NCBI RefSeq assembly: GCF_001561995.1
Contig: NZ_LLWC01000026.1
Span: forward strand, 219,719 to 283,718
Length of the DNA: 64,000 nucleotides
From: Polycladidibacter hongkongensis
GTDB lineage: Bacteria > Pseudomonadota > Alphaproteobacteria > Rhizobiales > Stappiaceae
Direction of reading: 5' to 3'
The first letter of the stretch is position 1, and each line of letters begins with the position of its first letter. Shown piece by piece: positions 44,572-53,653 of the stretch. The translations under genes were made by a program, and so were the position numbers. Under the pieces are notes generated by a model. That model was not told the origin of the DNA and ran no database searches. It was given only the letters and a program-made list of their open reading frames with translations.

Positions 44572-44934
44572 ATGACACAGCATTTATCCCAGTTCCTAAA
44601 GATAGCCTGTATCGGCCTGCTGCTTCTCGTTGCGGCATGCGCAGAGCGCGGCAGCTACAATCCGCTATCGCAAGAGTTGCTTTTGCCAACAGGGCGAAAG
44701 ATCCCGCAAATAAAGGGCAGCGCCTATGATTGCAAGTCCGCCCATGCGGCGGGACATGCAGCGACTGTCTGGCATGCTTTTGTTAGCGGCCGGGTGCTCT
44801 CCGACGAGCCAAGCTACAATGTTAGCAGTGAGGCGTGCTTTGCCAGCCAACAGCAGTGCGAGGCTTACCTGTATTTCATGAACGGGGAGCTGGATCAGAT
44901 CATCATATCGCGCTGTCAATATGGGTATAGCTAG
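44572..44934 (+). CDS. four-cysteine lipoprotein, tandem paralogue 3 of 3
   Basis: 120 residues. The N terminus is a lipoprotein signal with lipobox LVAAC (Cys23), unlike the cleaved signals of paralogues 1 and 2. The shared pattern is present: LLLPTG, KGSAYDCKSA, AFVSGRV, VSSEACF, QQCEAYLYFMNGEL and ISRCQ. The three genes thus encode one family, two soluble forms and one membrane-bound form. The stop codon overlaps that of the convergent marR gene at a CTAG. No domain family is recognised. Confidence 0.72.
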   Translation: MTQHLSQFLKIACIGLLLLVAACAERGSYNPLSQELLLPTGRKIPQIKGSAYDCKSAHAAGHAATVWHAFVSGRVLSDEPSYNVSSEACFASQQQCEAYLYFMNGELDQIIISRCQYGYS

Positions 44935-45410
44935 AGGCTATCAGGATCTATCAGCTGCGCCAGCGCCCTTCGCATTTGACGCAGGGTTTGCGCACTTTGC
45001 TTAAGGCGCGGCTCGCCCAGCGAATGCACCAAAGGGGCGATCAAAGCGGCTTCTTTCGCATCTATTTCGGCAGAAACGCGCAAGCCCATCTCGCTCAATG
45101 ACAGCAGAGGCGAGCGCTTATTCTCCGGATTACTCTGGGTGTTTAGATAGCCAAGCTGAATGAGGCCATTTACGGGCACCTGTACATTCTGTCTCGTCAC
45201 GTGCTTGCGCTTGGCGATCTGCGGCACGCTTACCGGCTCATGCTCTGCGATAAACAACAGCAGCGCCCGCATGTAAGCGGTCATCTGGTGATCTGCTACC
45301 AACTGGGCGCTTACCCTTGATAAGTAAGTATAGAGCTCGACGACTTCGTCGATCAGCTCTCTGGTCATTGCTATGCTTTTCATCGGCTGCATGCCGGAGT
45401 TGCGCTGCAT
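44931..45410 (-). CDS. MarR family transcriptional regulator
   Basis: 159 residues from the ATG at 45410, which follows GGAGGGGG; a longer frame upstream has no site and would overlap the operator palindrome. The winged-helix core is HEPVSVPQIAKRKHVTRQNV, then NGLIQLGYLNTQSNPENKRS and PLLSLSEMG. Flanking helices at each end should form the dimer. MarR proteins bind palindromic operators and release them on ligand or oxidant binding. The gene is divergent from the nitroreductase-like gene, and a perfect palindrome lies between, so it likely regulates both. Confidence 0.88.
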   Translation of the reverse strand: MQRNSGMQPMKSIAMTRELIDEVVELYTYLSRVSAQLVADHQMTAYMRALLLFIAEHEPVSVPQIAKRKHVTRQNVQVPVNGLIQLGYLNTQSNPENKRSPLLSLSEMGLRVSAEIDAKEAALIAPLVHSLGEPRLKQSAQTLRQMRRALAQLIDPDSL

Positions 45411-45484
45411 AACACCCCCTCCCCTTGCTGCGCCAAGCGTGCTTGCGCGTCGGCCACCTTCTTTGATGCGCATAAGCGAACGGC

Positions 45485-45503
45485 TTGACAAGGAACTTGT
45501 CAA
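45485..45503. promoter_or_regulatory. 19-base operator palindrome in the marR / Acg-type gene spacer
   Basis: TTGACAAG-GAA-CTTGTCAA is a perfect eight-base inverted repeat with a three-base spacer, 75 bases upstream of the marR start and about 200 before the divergent nitroreductase-like gene. TTGACA also resembles a -35 element on both strands. Symmetry and place are typical for MarR-type operators (inference). Confidence 0.65.
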
Positions 45504-45704
45504 TAGGCACAGCAGACAAGCAAAATCATTCAGGTAAACCGGCTATTTATTGCCGTTTAGAATACTCTCAATCATCTTTTCCCAAGAGAGCGCGCAAAAT
45601 CTGCGTGGTACTGGGCACTAGCATTCCTGATCCTCCAACTGCGGCGTAGATTGAAACCATAGGAGATCATCCTACTTGCCCCTAGCCGATTGCTGAGTAT
45701 TGAT

Positions 45705-46925
45705 ATGACACATCACAGATTTATGGCCCCTTCCCCACTTAAGCAAATAGAGCCGCTGCGCCCGCGCGAGCCCTGCTCATCTCTTGCCCCTTCGCAGGTC
45801 GCGCCGCAACAAAGGGCGCACCCGGTCAAGTTAACCCGGCGCGCTGTATTGGAAGCCAGCGCGGCGCTGGCAGTGGGTGCCGCCGTTAATGGTTGCAGCT
45901 TTCAATCTGACCTCGCTGCGCTCGACGACCAACCCAGCGCCACAAACGAGAGAGGCGAAGAGCCAATGGACGAATTCAGCTTTCTCGTAGATCACGCCAC
46001 CCGCGCTGCAAACAACCACAACACCCAGAGTTGGCGCTTCCGCCGAGAGGCGCAAGGCGTCACAATCCTTACAGACATGGCAAGAGCAACGCCGGTGGTT
46101 GACCCGCATAACCGTCATTTGTTTGCTTCGCTTGGCTGTGCGGCAGAAAACCTACGTGTTGCTGCAACACATAAGGGCAAAGCGAGTGAGATCCGCGGCG
46201 TTGGTGAGGGCGACGCATTTCACGTAGCTATTGAGCTTGGGGCTCAGGGCAGTGCCGCGGCCGATCCGCTGTTTAAAGCGATTAGAAAGCGGCAGAGCAC
46301 ACGCAGCCTTTATGATAGCCGCCCTGTACCGGCAGCTGATCTTGCGGCACTAAAAAGCTCAGTCGAGGCATGTGGCTGTGATTTGCATTTGATTGAAGAT
46401 CCAAGGCAGAAAGAGCGTTTCTTGGAGATCGCAGTTCCGGCCAGCAACACCCAAATCTCCGATCCTGCCTTTAAAAAAGAGCTGAAGCAGTGGCTGAGGT
46501 TCAGTACAGATTATGCACAGAAGATGGGAGATGGCTTGTTTTCAGCGTGTTCGGGCAATCCACGCATGCCCGAATTTGCCGGGGGGTGGATGTTTGAGCT
46601 CTTCTACAAACCTGATGCCGAAGCGGAAAAACTGACTGCTCAGGTGCGCTCATCTGCCGGATTGGCGATCATACTCTCTCGCAGTGACAGCGCTGCTGCG
46701 CATATGACGGTTGGGCGCGCCTATCAGCGGCTGGCATTGCGCGCAACAACATTGGGTATAAAGAACGCGCTCATCAATCAAGCGATAGAGGTGGAAAGCG
46801 CCAAGCAGGAGCTAGCGAACTGGTTAAAGGTTCCCGCCTATCGCCCCGCACTCATTGTGCGCTACGGCTACGCGGAGGCTTTGCCTTATTCCTACAGAAG
46901 ACCACTTGCAGAAGTGGTTGTTTAA
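45705..46925 (+). CDS. Acg-family nitroreductase-like FMN protein with Tat lipoprotein signal
   Basis: About 406 residues from the ATG at 45705 (a TTG at 45690 is an alternative). Residues about 43-64 carry a twin-arginine motif LTRRAVL, a moderately hydrophobic stretch and a lipobox-like VNGC. The domain part has NNHNTQSWRFRR, then RKRQSTRSLYDSRPV and RSSAGLAIILSRSD, as in the Acg type of FMN-binding nitroreductases. Tat export would deliver the folded flavoprotein to the periplasm. MarR-type regulation is likely because of the divergent regulator and palindrome. The substrate is unknown; the start and the Tat assignment are less sure than the domain. Confidence 0.82.
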   Translation: MTHHRFMAPSPLKQIEPLRPREPCSSLAPSQVAPQQRAHPVKLTRRAVLEASAALAVGAAVNGCSFQSDLAALDDQPSATNERGEEPMDEFSFLVDHATRAANNHNTQSWRFRREAQGVTILTDMARATPVVDPHNRHLFASLGCAAENLRVAATHKGKASEIRGVGEGDAFHVAIELGAQGSAAADPLFKAIRKRQSTRSLYDSRPVPAADLAALKSSVEACGCDLHLIEDPRQKERFLEIAVPASNTQISDPAFKKELKQWLRFSTDYAQKMGDGLFSACSGNPRMPEFAGGWMFELFYKPDAEAEKLTAQVRSSAGLAIILSRSDSAAAHMTVGRAYQRLALRATTLGIKNALINQAIEVESAKQELANWLKVPAYRPALIVRYGYAEALPYSYRRPLAEVVV

Positions 46926-47126
46926 CGCAGCTCTGTTGAAGTTTCTCCTAGGGTGAGACGTGAAACGAGCTCACCCCAACCTTTAATACTGTTTTTTAAC
47001 CAAGGATAACAGCACATAAATACAATTACTTTTCTCTTATACTATAAATGAAACAAATATAGAGCTTATTGACTTTACCACTACTGAAGATAAATATGCA
47101 AAACCAAATCTAAATGGATGCATATT

Positions 47127-47723
47127 ATGAAACTATTGGAAATAACAGTTTTTACTTCTTTGCTGATTTTTCTTAGCGCTTGCCAAAGTGTGCCGGAGCG
47201 TTCCTTGCCCGATACACAGGGCGAGCAGGCTGTGCTGCACGCGACTGCAAGCGGCAAAGCTGCGGTGACCGGCGAAGTCACCTATGAGCAAAAGACATGT
47301 AACCCCAGCCGCATGCAGATTGCCAATCTGGTTGATCTACAGCGTTACACAGTGAGCAAGGACACGCTTACTGTCATCCCCGAGGGGAGTTATATTGCCT
47401 ATTTCCTTGAATGCGGTGATCATTACTGGAGCATCAAGGGCGAGCTGGCAAATATTCGCGATGACATGAAATCACTGCTGGTGTTCCCAACATTTTCCGT
47501 GAAAGCTGGTGAGATCATCAACATCGGACAGATCAGCTTTGACCTTGTTGAGAAGGGCGGCCTGCTTTCCGTTGAGAAGCATGCACCGGTGGCAAGAGAG
47601 CCACGCCCGCAAACCAGCGTAACATTGGCGAAATACTACCCAGCTTTGAGCGGGAAGATAGTTGTGCGCAAAGCGAAAACAGCGCTCACCCCGACTTTGC
47701 AAGAGCGAATGATCAATCAATAA
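47127..47723 (+). CDS. uncharacterised lipoprotein
   Basis: 198 residues from the ATG at 47127, with GGA eight bases upstream; the ATG three codons earlier is possible. Lipobox LSAC follows a hydrophobic stretch (ITVFTSLLIF). The mature protein is beta-strand rich with a Cys in EQKTCNPSR and another in LECGDHYW; the segment VTLAKYYPALSGKIVVRK lies near the end. No family is recognised. It stands alone between a 190-base AT-rich gap and a bidirectional terminator. Confidence 0.7.
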   Translation: MKLLEITVFTSLLIFLSACQSVPERSLPDTQGEQAVLHATASGKAAVTGEVTYEQKTCNPSRMQIANLVDLQRYTVSKDTLTVIPEGSYIAYFLECGDHYWSIKGELANIRDDMKSLLVFPTFSVKAGEIINIGQISFDLVEKGGLLSVEKHAPVAREPRPQTSVTLAKYYPALSGKIVVRKAKTALTPTLQERMINQ

Positions 47724-47777
47724 GCCTCCCACCTTCAGAAACGAGCTCTCAAGCTAGTGGAGGCCGAACTTACCAAC

Positions 47778-47815
47778 AAAAAAAGCCCCGCCGACGTGGT
47801 GGGGCCTTTGCTTTT
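47778..47815. terminator. bidirectional terminator before sodB 3' end
   Basis: GCCCCGCC (47785-47792) pairs with GGTGGGGC (47798-47805), flanked by A-runs and by CCTTTGCTTTTT. It serves the lipoprotein gene on the plus strand and sodB on the minus strand. Confidence 0.8.
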
Positions 47816-47831
47816 TGGTGCGTGACGCAGA

Positions 47832-48431
47832 TTAACCGGCTTTAGAGAACAGCTCTTCCACGTATTCCCAGTTTACCATGTTGTCGATGAAGGCTTCCAA
47901 GTATTTCGGGCGCGCATTGCGGTAGTCGATGTAGTAGGAGTGCTCCCAAACATCGCAGCCGAGCAACGGGGTTGCGCCGTGTACCAGCGGGTTTTCTGCA
48001 TTTGGAGTTTTCATGATTACCAGTTTGCCATCTTTCATGGCAAGCCATGCCCAGCCTGAGCCGAATTGGGTCACGCCAGCATTGATAAAGTCTGCACGGA
48101 ACTTGTCAAAGCCACCCAGATCTTCGTCGATCTTGGCAGCCAAAGCGCCTGGCAACGAGGTGCCGCCGCCATCTTTTTTCATCATGCGCCAGAAATGCAA
48201 GTGGTTGTAGTGCTGGCCAGCGTTGTTGAAGAGACCCGGGTTGGAGCCGTAGCTTTCTTTCACGATCTCTTCCAGAGACTTGCCTTCCAAGCCGCTGTCT
48301 TTTAGCAGGTTATTGCCGTTTGTGACATAGGCCTGATGGTGTTTGTCATGGTGAAACTCAAGGGTCTCTGCGGACATGTACGGTGCCAAAGCGTCGTATG
48401 CGTATGGCAGATCTTCAAGTGTGAAAGACAT
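47832..48431 (-). CDS. sodB: superoxide dismutase [Fe], SodB
   Basis: 199 residues from the ATG at 48431 (GGAGGTTTACC upstream). Metal ligands are His27 (LEFHHDKHH), His77 (GQHYNHLHFW), and the Asp and His of CDVWEHSYY. The Gln in the NNAGQHYNH segment is at the position that favours iron over manganese, although cambialistic enzymes cannot be excluded. There is no signal peptide, so the enzyme should be cytoplasmic. It removes superoxide. It is monocistronic, with a terminator 15 bases after the stop. Confidence 0.95.
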   Translation of the reverse strand: MSFTLEDLPYAYDALAPYMSAETLEFHHDKHHQAYVTNGNNLLKDSGLEGKSLEEIVKESYGSNPGLFNNAGQHYNHLHFWRMMKKDGGGTSLPGALAAKIDEDLGGFDKFRADFINAGVTQFGSGWAWLAMKDGKLVIMKTPNAENPLVHGATPLLGCDVWEHSYYIDYRNARPKYLEAFIDNMVNWEYVEELFSKAG

Positions 48432-48688
48432 GGTAAACCTCCAGTTCGTTGCGGTAGGATCGGGCGCAATTTGGGGGCGTTTCGCGCCCCAGCTTGAGTC
48501 CCTTGCAAAATCTAGGATGGAAAATAGGGTTGTTTTGTCGCAGCCGCAATGGGTCGCATGCTTAATTTGCAAATATTTTTGTTTTTTTTTCAAAGTGTGC
48601 ATGAGTTGATCGCGCTATCGGCAGCGACGCGGCTTGGTTTGCTGCTGCCCGCTGCAAAGCGAAACGCAGCAAACCGAGCGTATAAAGC

Positions 48689-48718
48689 AAAACAGGCGGC
48701 CAATTGGCCACCTGTTTT
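48689..48718. terminator. bidirectional terminator after the aminotransferase gene
   Basis: AAAACAGGCGGCC (48689-48701) and GGCCACCTGTTTT (48706-48718) pair with one mismatch around AATT, followed by T-runs on both strands. It ends the aminotransferase gene on the minus strand. Confidence 0.78.
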
Positions 48719-48754
48719 TCCGCTTGGGTCGCATGCGCTGGATCCGACGAAAGC

Positions 48755-49624
48755 TCAAGAGCCGTAGCGCCATGGTTGCGCCTTAGCAAATTCCCAATAA
48801 AGCTCCCGCGCTTTTGCTGTTATCGGCCCCCGCTCCAGTCTGCGGTCTTCAATGCGACCAACAGCGACAACCTTGGAATAGTTGCCTGTCGAAAACAATT
48901 CGTCTGCTTCTTTAAGCTCGGCATAGGAAATCAAACGCTCGGTTACCGTTACCCCTGCATCCCGCAGCAGCTTAATAACCCGCTGTCGGGTCAAGCCGTT
49001 TAAAAACGTGCCGTTTGGATAAGGGGTGTGCACTTCACCCTCTTTAACCATGAAGATGTTTGCAGAAGTCAGTTCAGCCACATTGCCAAGCGCATCGAGC
49101 AGCACGGCATTGTCAAAGCCGCGCGCCACTGCTTCTCGCATGGCCCGGGCATTGTTCGGGTACAAGCATCCTGCTTTGGCGTTCACCGGCATGGTTTCCA
49201 TGGTCGGGCGACGAAAAGGCGATAATGTAACAGAAAAACTGGCATCTGCCGCCGGCATTGGCGCTGCGAACAGGCACATGCAAAAACGCACATCTTCGCT
49301 ATCTGCGCTAATTACTCCAGGGCCATCACTCTCGCCCCAATACATCGGCTTGATGTACACCGCTTCTTCTGCCGCGAATTTTTCCATGCCTTCCTTGGCA
49401 AGTGCAGCCATATCTTCCCAGCGCATCGTGGGATTAAGACCAAGTGCACTGGCTGAAGCATTGACACGTTGGCAATGCAGGTCCAAATCCGGCATCAGGC
49501 CTTCAAATCCCCGCGCTCCGTCAAAAACACTGGAAGCCAGCCAGAATGCATGGGACCGCGGCCCCATTAGCGGCGGGTTACCTTCCAGCCACGCTCCTTC
49601 AAACCAATTCCAAGTTTTTGACAT
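48755..49624 (-). CDS. class IV aminotransferase, branched-chain type
   Basis: 289 residues from the ATG at 49624; a GTG two codons earlier and longer in-frame frames are possible. Fold-type IV PLP features are the catalytic Lys150 in MPVNAKAGCLYPNNARA, then LDALGNVAELTSANIFMV with the Glu that binds the PLP ring, and FLNGLTRQRVI. The N terminus contains the SSVFDGARGFEG segment found in branched-chain aminotransferases. It probably interconverts branched-chain amino acids and keto acids; a D-amino acid or aminodeoxychorismate role is less likely. It stands alone. Confidence 0.88.
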   Translation of the reverse strand: MSKTWNWFEGAWLEGNPPLMGPRSHAFWLASSVFDGARGFEGLMPDLDLHCQRVNASASALGLNPTMRWEDMAALAKEGMEKFAAEEAVYIKPMYWGESDGPGVISADSEDVRFCMCLFAAPMPAADASFSVTLSPFRRPTMETMPVNAKAGCLYPNNARAMREAVARGFDNAVLLDALGNVAELTSANIFMVKEGEVHTPYPNGTFLNGLTRQRVIKLLRDAGVTVTERLISYAELKEADELFSTGNYSKVVAVGRIEDRRLERGPITAKARELYWEFAKAQPWRYGS

Positions 49625-50166
49625 ATCCACTTTTGTTTTTCCTTGTACAAACGTTTTTCTGGCAATAGGTCGTTTGCCAAGCCGCCTTAAGCGCGCTGGC
49701 AAGACATCGCCCACTTTGCGCAAGTCTAACCGTTTTTAAAGCGGAGATACTTGTCGTTTTAGCAAGTGGGTTCTTACGTACGCGCTGCTCTTCCTTGGCA
49801 GATTCCCTCTGTAACGTTTATGGTCAATGCTGAAAGCCGTGCGCGTCAAGGTTTCGCTCACGCACCAAAAGGGTTTGCAATAAAACGAAGCCCTCTCCGC
49901 TTTGTTCTTGGTATATCCCTGGATCCTCTGCCAATCTTTAGCATACCATTGCGCACTTGATAGAGATTATTAGCATTTATAATTAGTTCACGGACTTCCT
50001 GCATGCTATTTCGACCCAATATCGTCTTTTGCGTAACCGTCAAAACTTACGGATGCGCACTCATAAACCGTTAAAATTATCTCAGGAAATGGGAGGTTAT
50101 TCTTGACGGAGGAACCAGATCGCGTCAATTGAGGGAGCAGAGGTGATCTAGTGCTTGGAGTTTGAA
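49625..50166. other. 540-base divergent gap
   Basis: This gap contains the promoters of the aminotransferase (minus) and haloacid dehalogenase (plus) genes. Just before the latter is TTGACG (50103-50108) and its complement CGTCAA (50123-50128), 14 bases apart, a possible operator or -35 element. A 48-codon minus frame starting with ATG near 50004 lacks a ribosome site. I support no gene here. Confidence 0.45.
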
Positions 50167-50826
50167 ATGGCGCATGCGGTCTATGCTTTTGATGCTTACG
50201 GAACGCTTTTTGACGTTCACGCTGCTGTGCGCCGTCATGCTGCGACGCTTGGGCCACGGGCCGACGCTTTCTCCATGGTATGGCGACAAAAGCAGCTAGA
50301 ATATAGCTGGGTATTGTCGTTGATGGGGCAGTATGCAGATTTCTGGCAACTGACCCAGCAGTCACTTGACACGGCATTTGCGCTTTTTCCCGACGTTGAT
50401 CGCAATATTCGCCAACAATTGCTTGATGCTTACTGGACGCTGGACTGCTACCCGGAAGTGCCGATGGTGCTTAAAAAGCTACGTGAAGAGAACAAGCGAC
50501 TGGTTATCCTTTCAAATGGCTCACGAGAGATGCTTGGTGCTGCAGTGCGCGCTTCCGGACTTGAGGATGTGTTTGACGAGGTGTTTTCGGTCGAGGATGT
50601 GTGCTGCTACAAGCCGGACCCGCAAGTGTATGATCTGGTCACGACACATTTTCGTGTTTATCCGGATGCAGTTTCCTTCCAGTCTTCAAACCGCTGGGAC
50701 ATTGCCGGAGCAAGTAAGTTTGGCTTCCGCGCAGTTTGGGTCAATCGCGACCAACTGCCAGAGGAATACCCGCAGAACACGCCGCAAGCAACTGTGAAGG
50801 AGCTGGAAAGCCTGCTTCAGCTTTAA
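50167..50826 (+). CDS. haloacid dehalogenase type II
   Basis: 219 residues from the ATG at 50167 (GGAG directly upstream; the TTG four codons earlier would contain it). HAD motif I is AFDAYGTLFD with nucleophile Asp9, motif II is LSNGS, motif III includes KPDPQVY, and the C-terminal SSNRWDIAGASKFGF is the hallmark of (S)-2-haloacid dehalogenases. The enzyme hydrolyses short 2-halocarboxylates; in many bacteria of this family the true substrate is unproven. It is not part of an operon. It is cytoplasmic. Confidence 0.92.
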   Translation: MAHAVYAFDAYGTLFDVHAAVRRHAATLGPRADAFSMVWRQKQLEYSWVLSLMGQYADFWQLTQQSLDTAFALFPDVDRNIRQQLLDAYWTLDCYPEVPMVLKKLREENKRLVILSNGSREMLGAAVRASGLEDVFDEVFSVEDVCCYKPDPQVYDLVTTHFRVYPDAVSFQSSNRWDIAGASKFGFRAVWVNRDQLPEEYPQNTPQATVKELESLLQL

Positions 50827-51256
50827 ACACTCGGGCAACCAAGGGTGAAGCAGAGCGGAATAGGCTCGTCCACATATTTTTCAAGAAAATCGGCAATACT
50901 AAATCAATACATCAGTATTGACTATCTATCAGCATTACGAAGGGTTATCCGCCTTTTGATTTAGAATGAAATTGATTAGCCGCGACACAAATATCTCTCT
51001 TGTGACGACCGTTTAATAACAGCAGTCGGCTAGACTGTACCTTAACTTATGCGCCGCACACTAATCCATTATTGATTAACAGGAATAAGTTAAGGCGCGG
51101 TTTTTTCGCTAAATAGCGTAATATTTTTCTTTGCTTCTTAAGATTTCGAAACAATCTTTCAAGAAGTGATAATTATCACTTTCTCACCCTCAACTTGATG
51201 CCCCAACACATTCGTGATCTTGTCACGTACAACTACGTATAATTTGGAGGTAGCCG
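50827..51256. other. 430-base region with a pseudoknot-like structure
   Basis: CTTAACTTAT (51041-51050) is the exact complement of ATAAGTTAAG (51085-51094), and GCGCC directly after the first arm can pair with GGCGC directly after the second, giving a pseudoknot topology followed by TTTTTT at 51101. A small CGCTAAATAGCG hairpin follows at 51107-51118. The region is otherwise AT-rich and contains the leader of the PDC-type protein gene. No coding frame is supported. Confidence 0.35.
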
Positions 51257-51838
51257 ATGAGATTGCTTAAAACAACTCTCATTGCTTTGGGTATAAATTT
51301 TCTCGCCTTGGGCACCGCGCAAAGCCAGCACACTATCCCAGCGGGTATTATTGACGAACTTCGCCAGTTTACCTCTGCGGAAATCGTGTTGCTTAGTGTA
51401 GAGAAAGCAAACAAGAAAACCGCATCATACGATCAAGCCAGAATAGACGAACTTGACAGCCGATGGCGTTCAGAACGCGAAGACTATCAACAACCGTTGA
51501 TTGTTGATTTGATGTCCCGTCAAGCCTCTCTTTATCTGCTTCGGCAAATTGCGGCTTCAAAGGGCCTCCTGCTGGACTTTTTTATCACGGATCTAAAGGG
51601 CCTCAACGTGGCGCAGGCCATGGTCACATCTGACTATTGGCAGGGTGATGAAGACAAGTTTCTAAAAACCGTTCCACTTGGCCCGGATGGGCTACTGATC
51701 AGTGAGCCTGAGCAAGATGCAGATACCGGTGCTGAAATGGTTCAGATTTCATTCTCAATTGTCATGAAAGGCAAGGTGATTGGCATGGCTTGTGTAGACT
51801 TCAATCTTACAGAAGCTAAGCGCCGCGGCCTCCTTTAG
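51257..51838 (+). CDS. secreted PDC/Cache-type sensor protein
   Basis: 193 residues; the ATG at 51257 follows GGAGGTAGCCG. Residues 1-23 are a signal peptide ([16 protein letters not shown]). The mature part reads as a single PDC (Cache-like) sensor fold: [20 protein letters not shown], then [20 protein letters not shown] and [20 protein letters not shown]. There is no membrane anchor and no signalling domain, so it must work as a free periplasmic binding protein. The chemoreceptor gene begins 17 bases downstream, which suggests it presents a ligand or its state to that receptor (inference). Confidence 0.84.
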   Translation: MRLLKTTLIALGINFLALGTAQSQHTIPAGIIDELRQFTSAEIVLLSVEKANKKTASYDQARIDELDSRWRSEREDYQQPLIVDLMSRQASLYLLRQIAASKGLLLDFFITDLKGLNVAQAMVTSDYWQGDEDKFLKTVPLGPDGLLISEPEQDADTGAEMVQISFSIVMKGKVIGMACVDFNLTEAKRRGLL

Positions 51839-51855
51839 TATTCTCGGGTAGTGTT

Positions 51856-53538
51856 ATGAATCTGAACCGTATTAGTGTCAAAGTAATTGCTGCTGGTATC
51901 GTGGTGGTGTCTTTAAGCGTCGCCATGGGATTGCTTGCGCTGCAGAGCTCGCAAGACGTCAAAAAGGCAGCGGAACAAACCGCAAAACTCATGAGCCTGC
52001 ATGGGGATACGAGCAAGCTTGCAGAGGAAAGCTTGCGACTTGCGCTTGACTACCGTGACTACATTTTTTCAGGTCGCGAGGAAATGAGAGAACCACTGGT
52101 TAAGCATGCCTCTTTCGTTGAGAGTAAAATATATTTACTTAAGAAAGCGGCCGCACAGACCAGTAAAACCAAGGCGGCGCATCAGGCGCTTTCTATGTAC
52201 TATCGAAAGTGGAACGATCTATACTTGGGAGCCGCACTTGAAGACATCCAGTCATTGGAATACGTGCAAGCTGTGCGCTACGATGTACTGAACGGGGAAG
52301 GCCGAGACGCACTTGACCGCGTATTGTCATCGACCGATCTGCTCATCAAGGCAGTGGACAACGAATTGATCAAGTTGCGACAAGCACAAGTCGACGCGAT
52401 TGATCGCAACCAGTTACTCGCATCTTCTGCGGCTTTGGTTTCAAGCCTCGCTTTCCTGCTCTTTTGTGGTGCCATTGCCTGGTTTGTGGTTCGCCCTATT
52501 CGGAAATTGTCTGAGGTTACACGCCGTCTCAGTGATGGTGATTACAGCACGATAATTCCCGCGTCCAAACGACGGGATGAAATCGGCGAACTATCAAAAG
52601 CGCTTGAGCTTTTTAAAGCCACGTTGGTACACAGCAAAGAACTTGAGCAGCGTGCGAGCGATGAACGGCAGAAACAGAGTGCCGCGCGGCGGGAACTTCT
52701 TTTATCACTTGCACAGGAACTTGAAGAACAGATCAGCAGTGTGAGCGACAAAGTGGTGGAACAAAGCCGGGATGTGAACAACTTGTCGCGTGAGCTTGCC
52801 GAATTGACAGGCAAATCTGCAAGTGGCGCATCCAAGGTGCATTCCCATGCAGTCTCGACCAGTGGCCGGGTTCAGATGATTGCCTCGGCAACCGAGGAAC
52901 TTTCGATCTCGCTCGGCGAGGTCGATCATCAAGTTCATTCAGCAGCAAAACATGCAGAAGAAGCTTCGTTGCAGGTAGAGGGATCGCAGCAGAAGATTGG
53001 CGCGCTTCACAGTGCAGTCGCACAGGTCAATGATGTAACGGGGCTAATCTCCGAAATTGCTGAACAGACCAACCTATTGGCCCTTAACGCAACAATCGAG
53101 GCGGCGCGGGCCGGAGAAGCCGGACGCGGATTTGCTGTAGTGGCCACAGAGGTCAAAAACCTAGCGGAGCAAACCGGGAAAGCAACCGGTGATATTTCTA
53201 CCCAGATCAGCAATGTCGGCGAAGTGACGCAAGCCTCGATTGCAGCAACGGATGAAATTGCTTCGCTGGTTATGCAAATACATGAGAAATCGGTAGCAAT
53301 GGCCGCCTCCTCAAGCCAGCAAAGTGTAGCGACAGAAGAAATCGCACGAAACACAGCAGATGCCGCGCGTGTCACTGAGGAGGCTTCTCAGGTGGCAATG
53401 CAGTTGTGCGAAGAAATGGAGCAAACGCAATCCGTTGGCGACCAAATGGCGGTCACGACACAAAGCCTTGTGGAGATTGTGAACGAGTTGCGGGCCAGCG
53501 TTGACAAAGTCTGCGAGGACATTCGCAAGAGCGCCTAA
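51856..53538 (+). CDS. methyl-accepting chemotaxis protein
   Basis: 560 residues. Membrane spans are at about 9-30 and 188-212 with a helical periplasmic domain between them. HAMP lies at about 213-265 ([19 protein letters not shown]). The signalling domain peaks at the invariant hairpin [20 protein letters not shown] near residue 410, followed by [20 protein letters not shown]. There is no C-terminal CheR pentapeptide. It controls the kinase CheA through the Che pathway, whose genes are not in this window. It is coupled to the PDC-type gene and ends at a long hairpin. Confidence 0.94.
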   Translation: MNLNRISVKVIAAGIVVVSLSVAMGLLALQSSQDVKKAAEQTAKLMSLHGDTSKLAEESLRLALDYRDYIFSGREEMREPLVKHASFVESKIYLLKKAAAQTSKTKAAHQALSMYYRKWNDLYLGAALEDIQSLEYVQAVRYDVLNGEGRDALDRVLSSTDLLIKAVDNELIKLRQAQVDAIDRNQLLASSAALVSSLAFLLFCGAIAWFVVRPIRKLSEVTRRLSDGDYSTIIPASKRRDEIGELSKALELFKATLVHSKELEQRASDERQKQSAARRELLLSLAQELEEQISSVSDKVVEQSRDVNNLSRELAELTGKSASGASKVHSHAVSTSGRVQMIASATEELSISLGEVDHQVHSAAKHAEEASLQVEGSQQKIGALHSAVAQVNDVTGLISEIAEQTNLLALNATIEAARAGEAGRGFAVVATEVKNLAEQTGKATGDISTQISNVGEVTQASIAATDEIASLVMQIHEKSVAMAASSSQQSVATEEIARNTADAARVTEEASQVAMQLCEEMEQTQSVGDQMAVTTQSLVEIVNELRASVDKVCEDIRKSA

Positions 53539-53554
53539 GCTGATGCTTTTACTT

Positions 53555-53595
53555 AGATAATTCCCTAGGCTATTGAGATAGCAAGGGAATTATCT
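53555..53595 (+). terminator. long hairpin after the chemoreceptor gene
   Basis: AGATAATTCCCT (53555-53566) and AGGGAATTATCT (53584-53595) form a perfect 12-pair stem; its loop holds a second stem GCTAT/ATAGC. The T-tract is short, so it may be a terminator or an RNA-stabilising element. Confidence 0.55.
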
Positions 53596-53653
53596 TTGGA
53601 TTGCGCCCTGCGATTAATTGCGGCTCAAGGTTAGGAGTGTTTAGCTCCTTTTC

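Noticed and set aside
49858..50004. 48-codon minus frame beginning MQEVRELI
   Set aside because: Plausible peptide composition but no ribosome site; not enough to call a gene.
50366..50797. 143-codon plus frame inside the haloacid dehalogenase gene
   Set aside because: It is an alternative frame of the same strand; the dehalogenase frame holds the HAD motifs.
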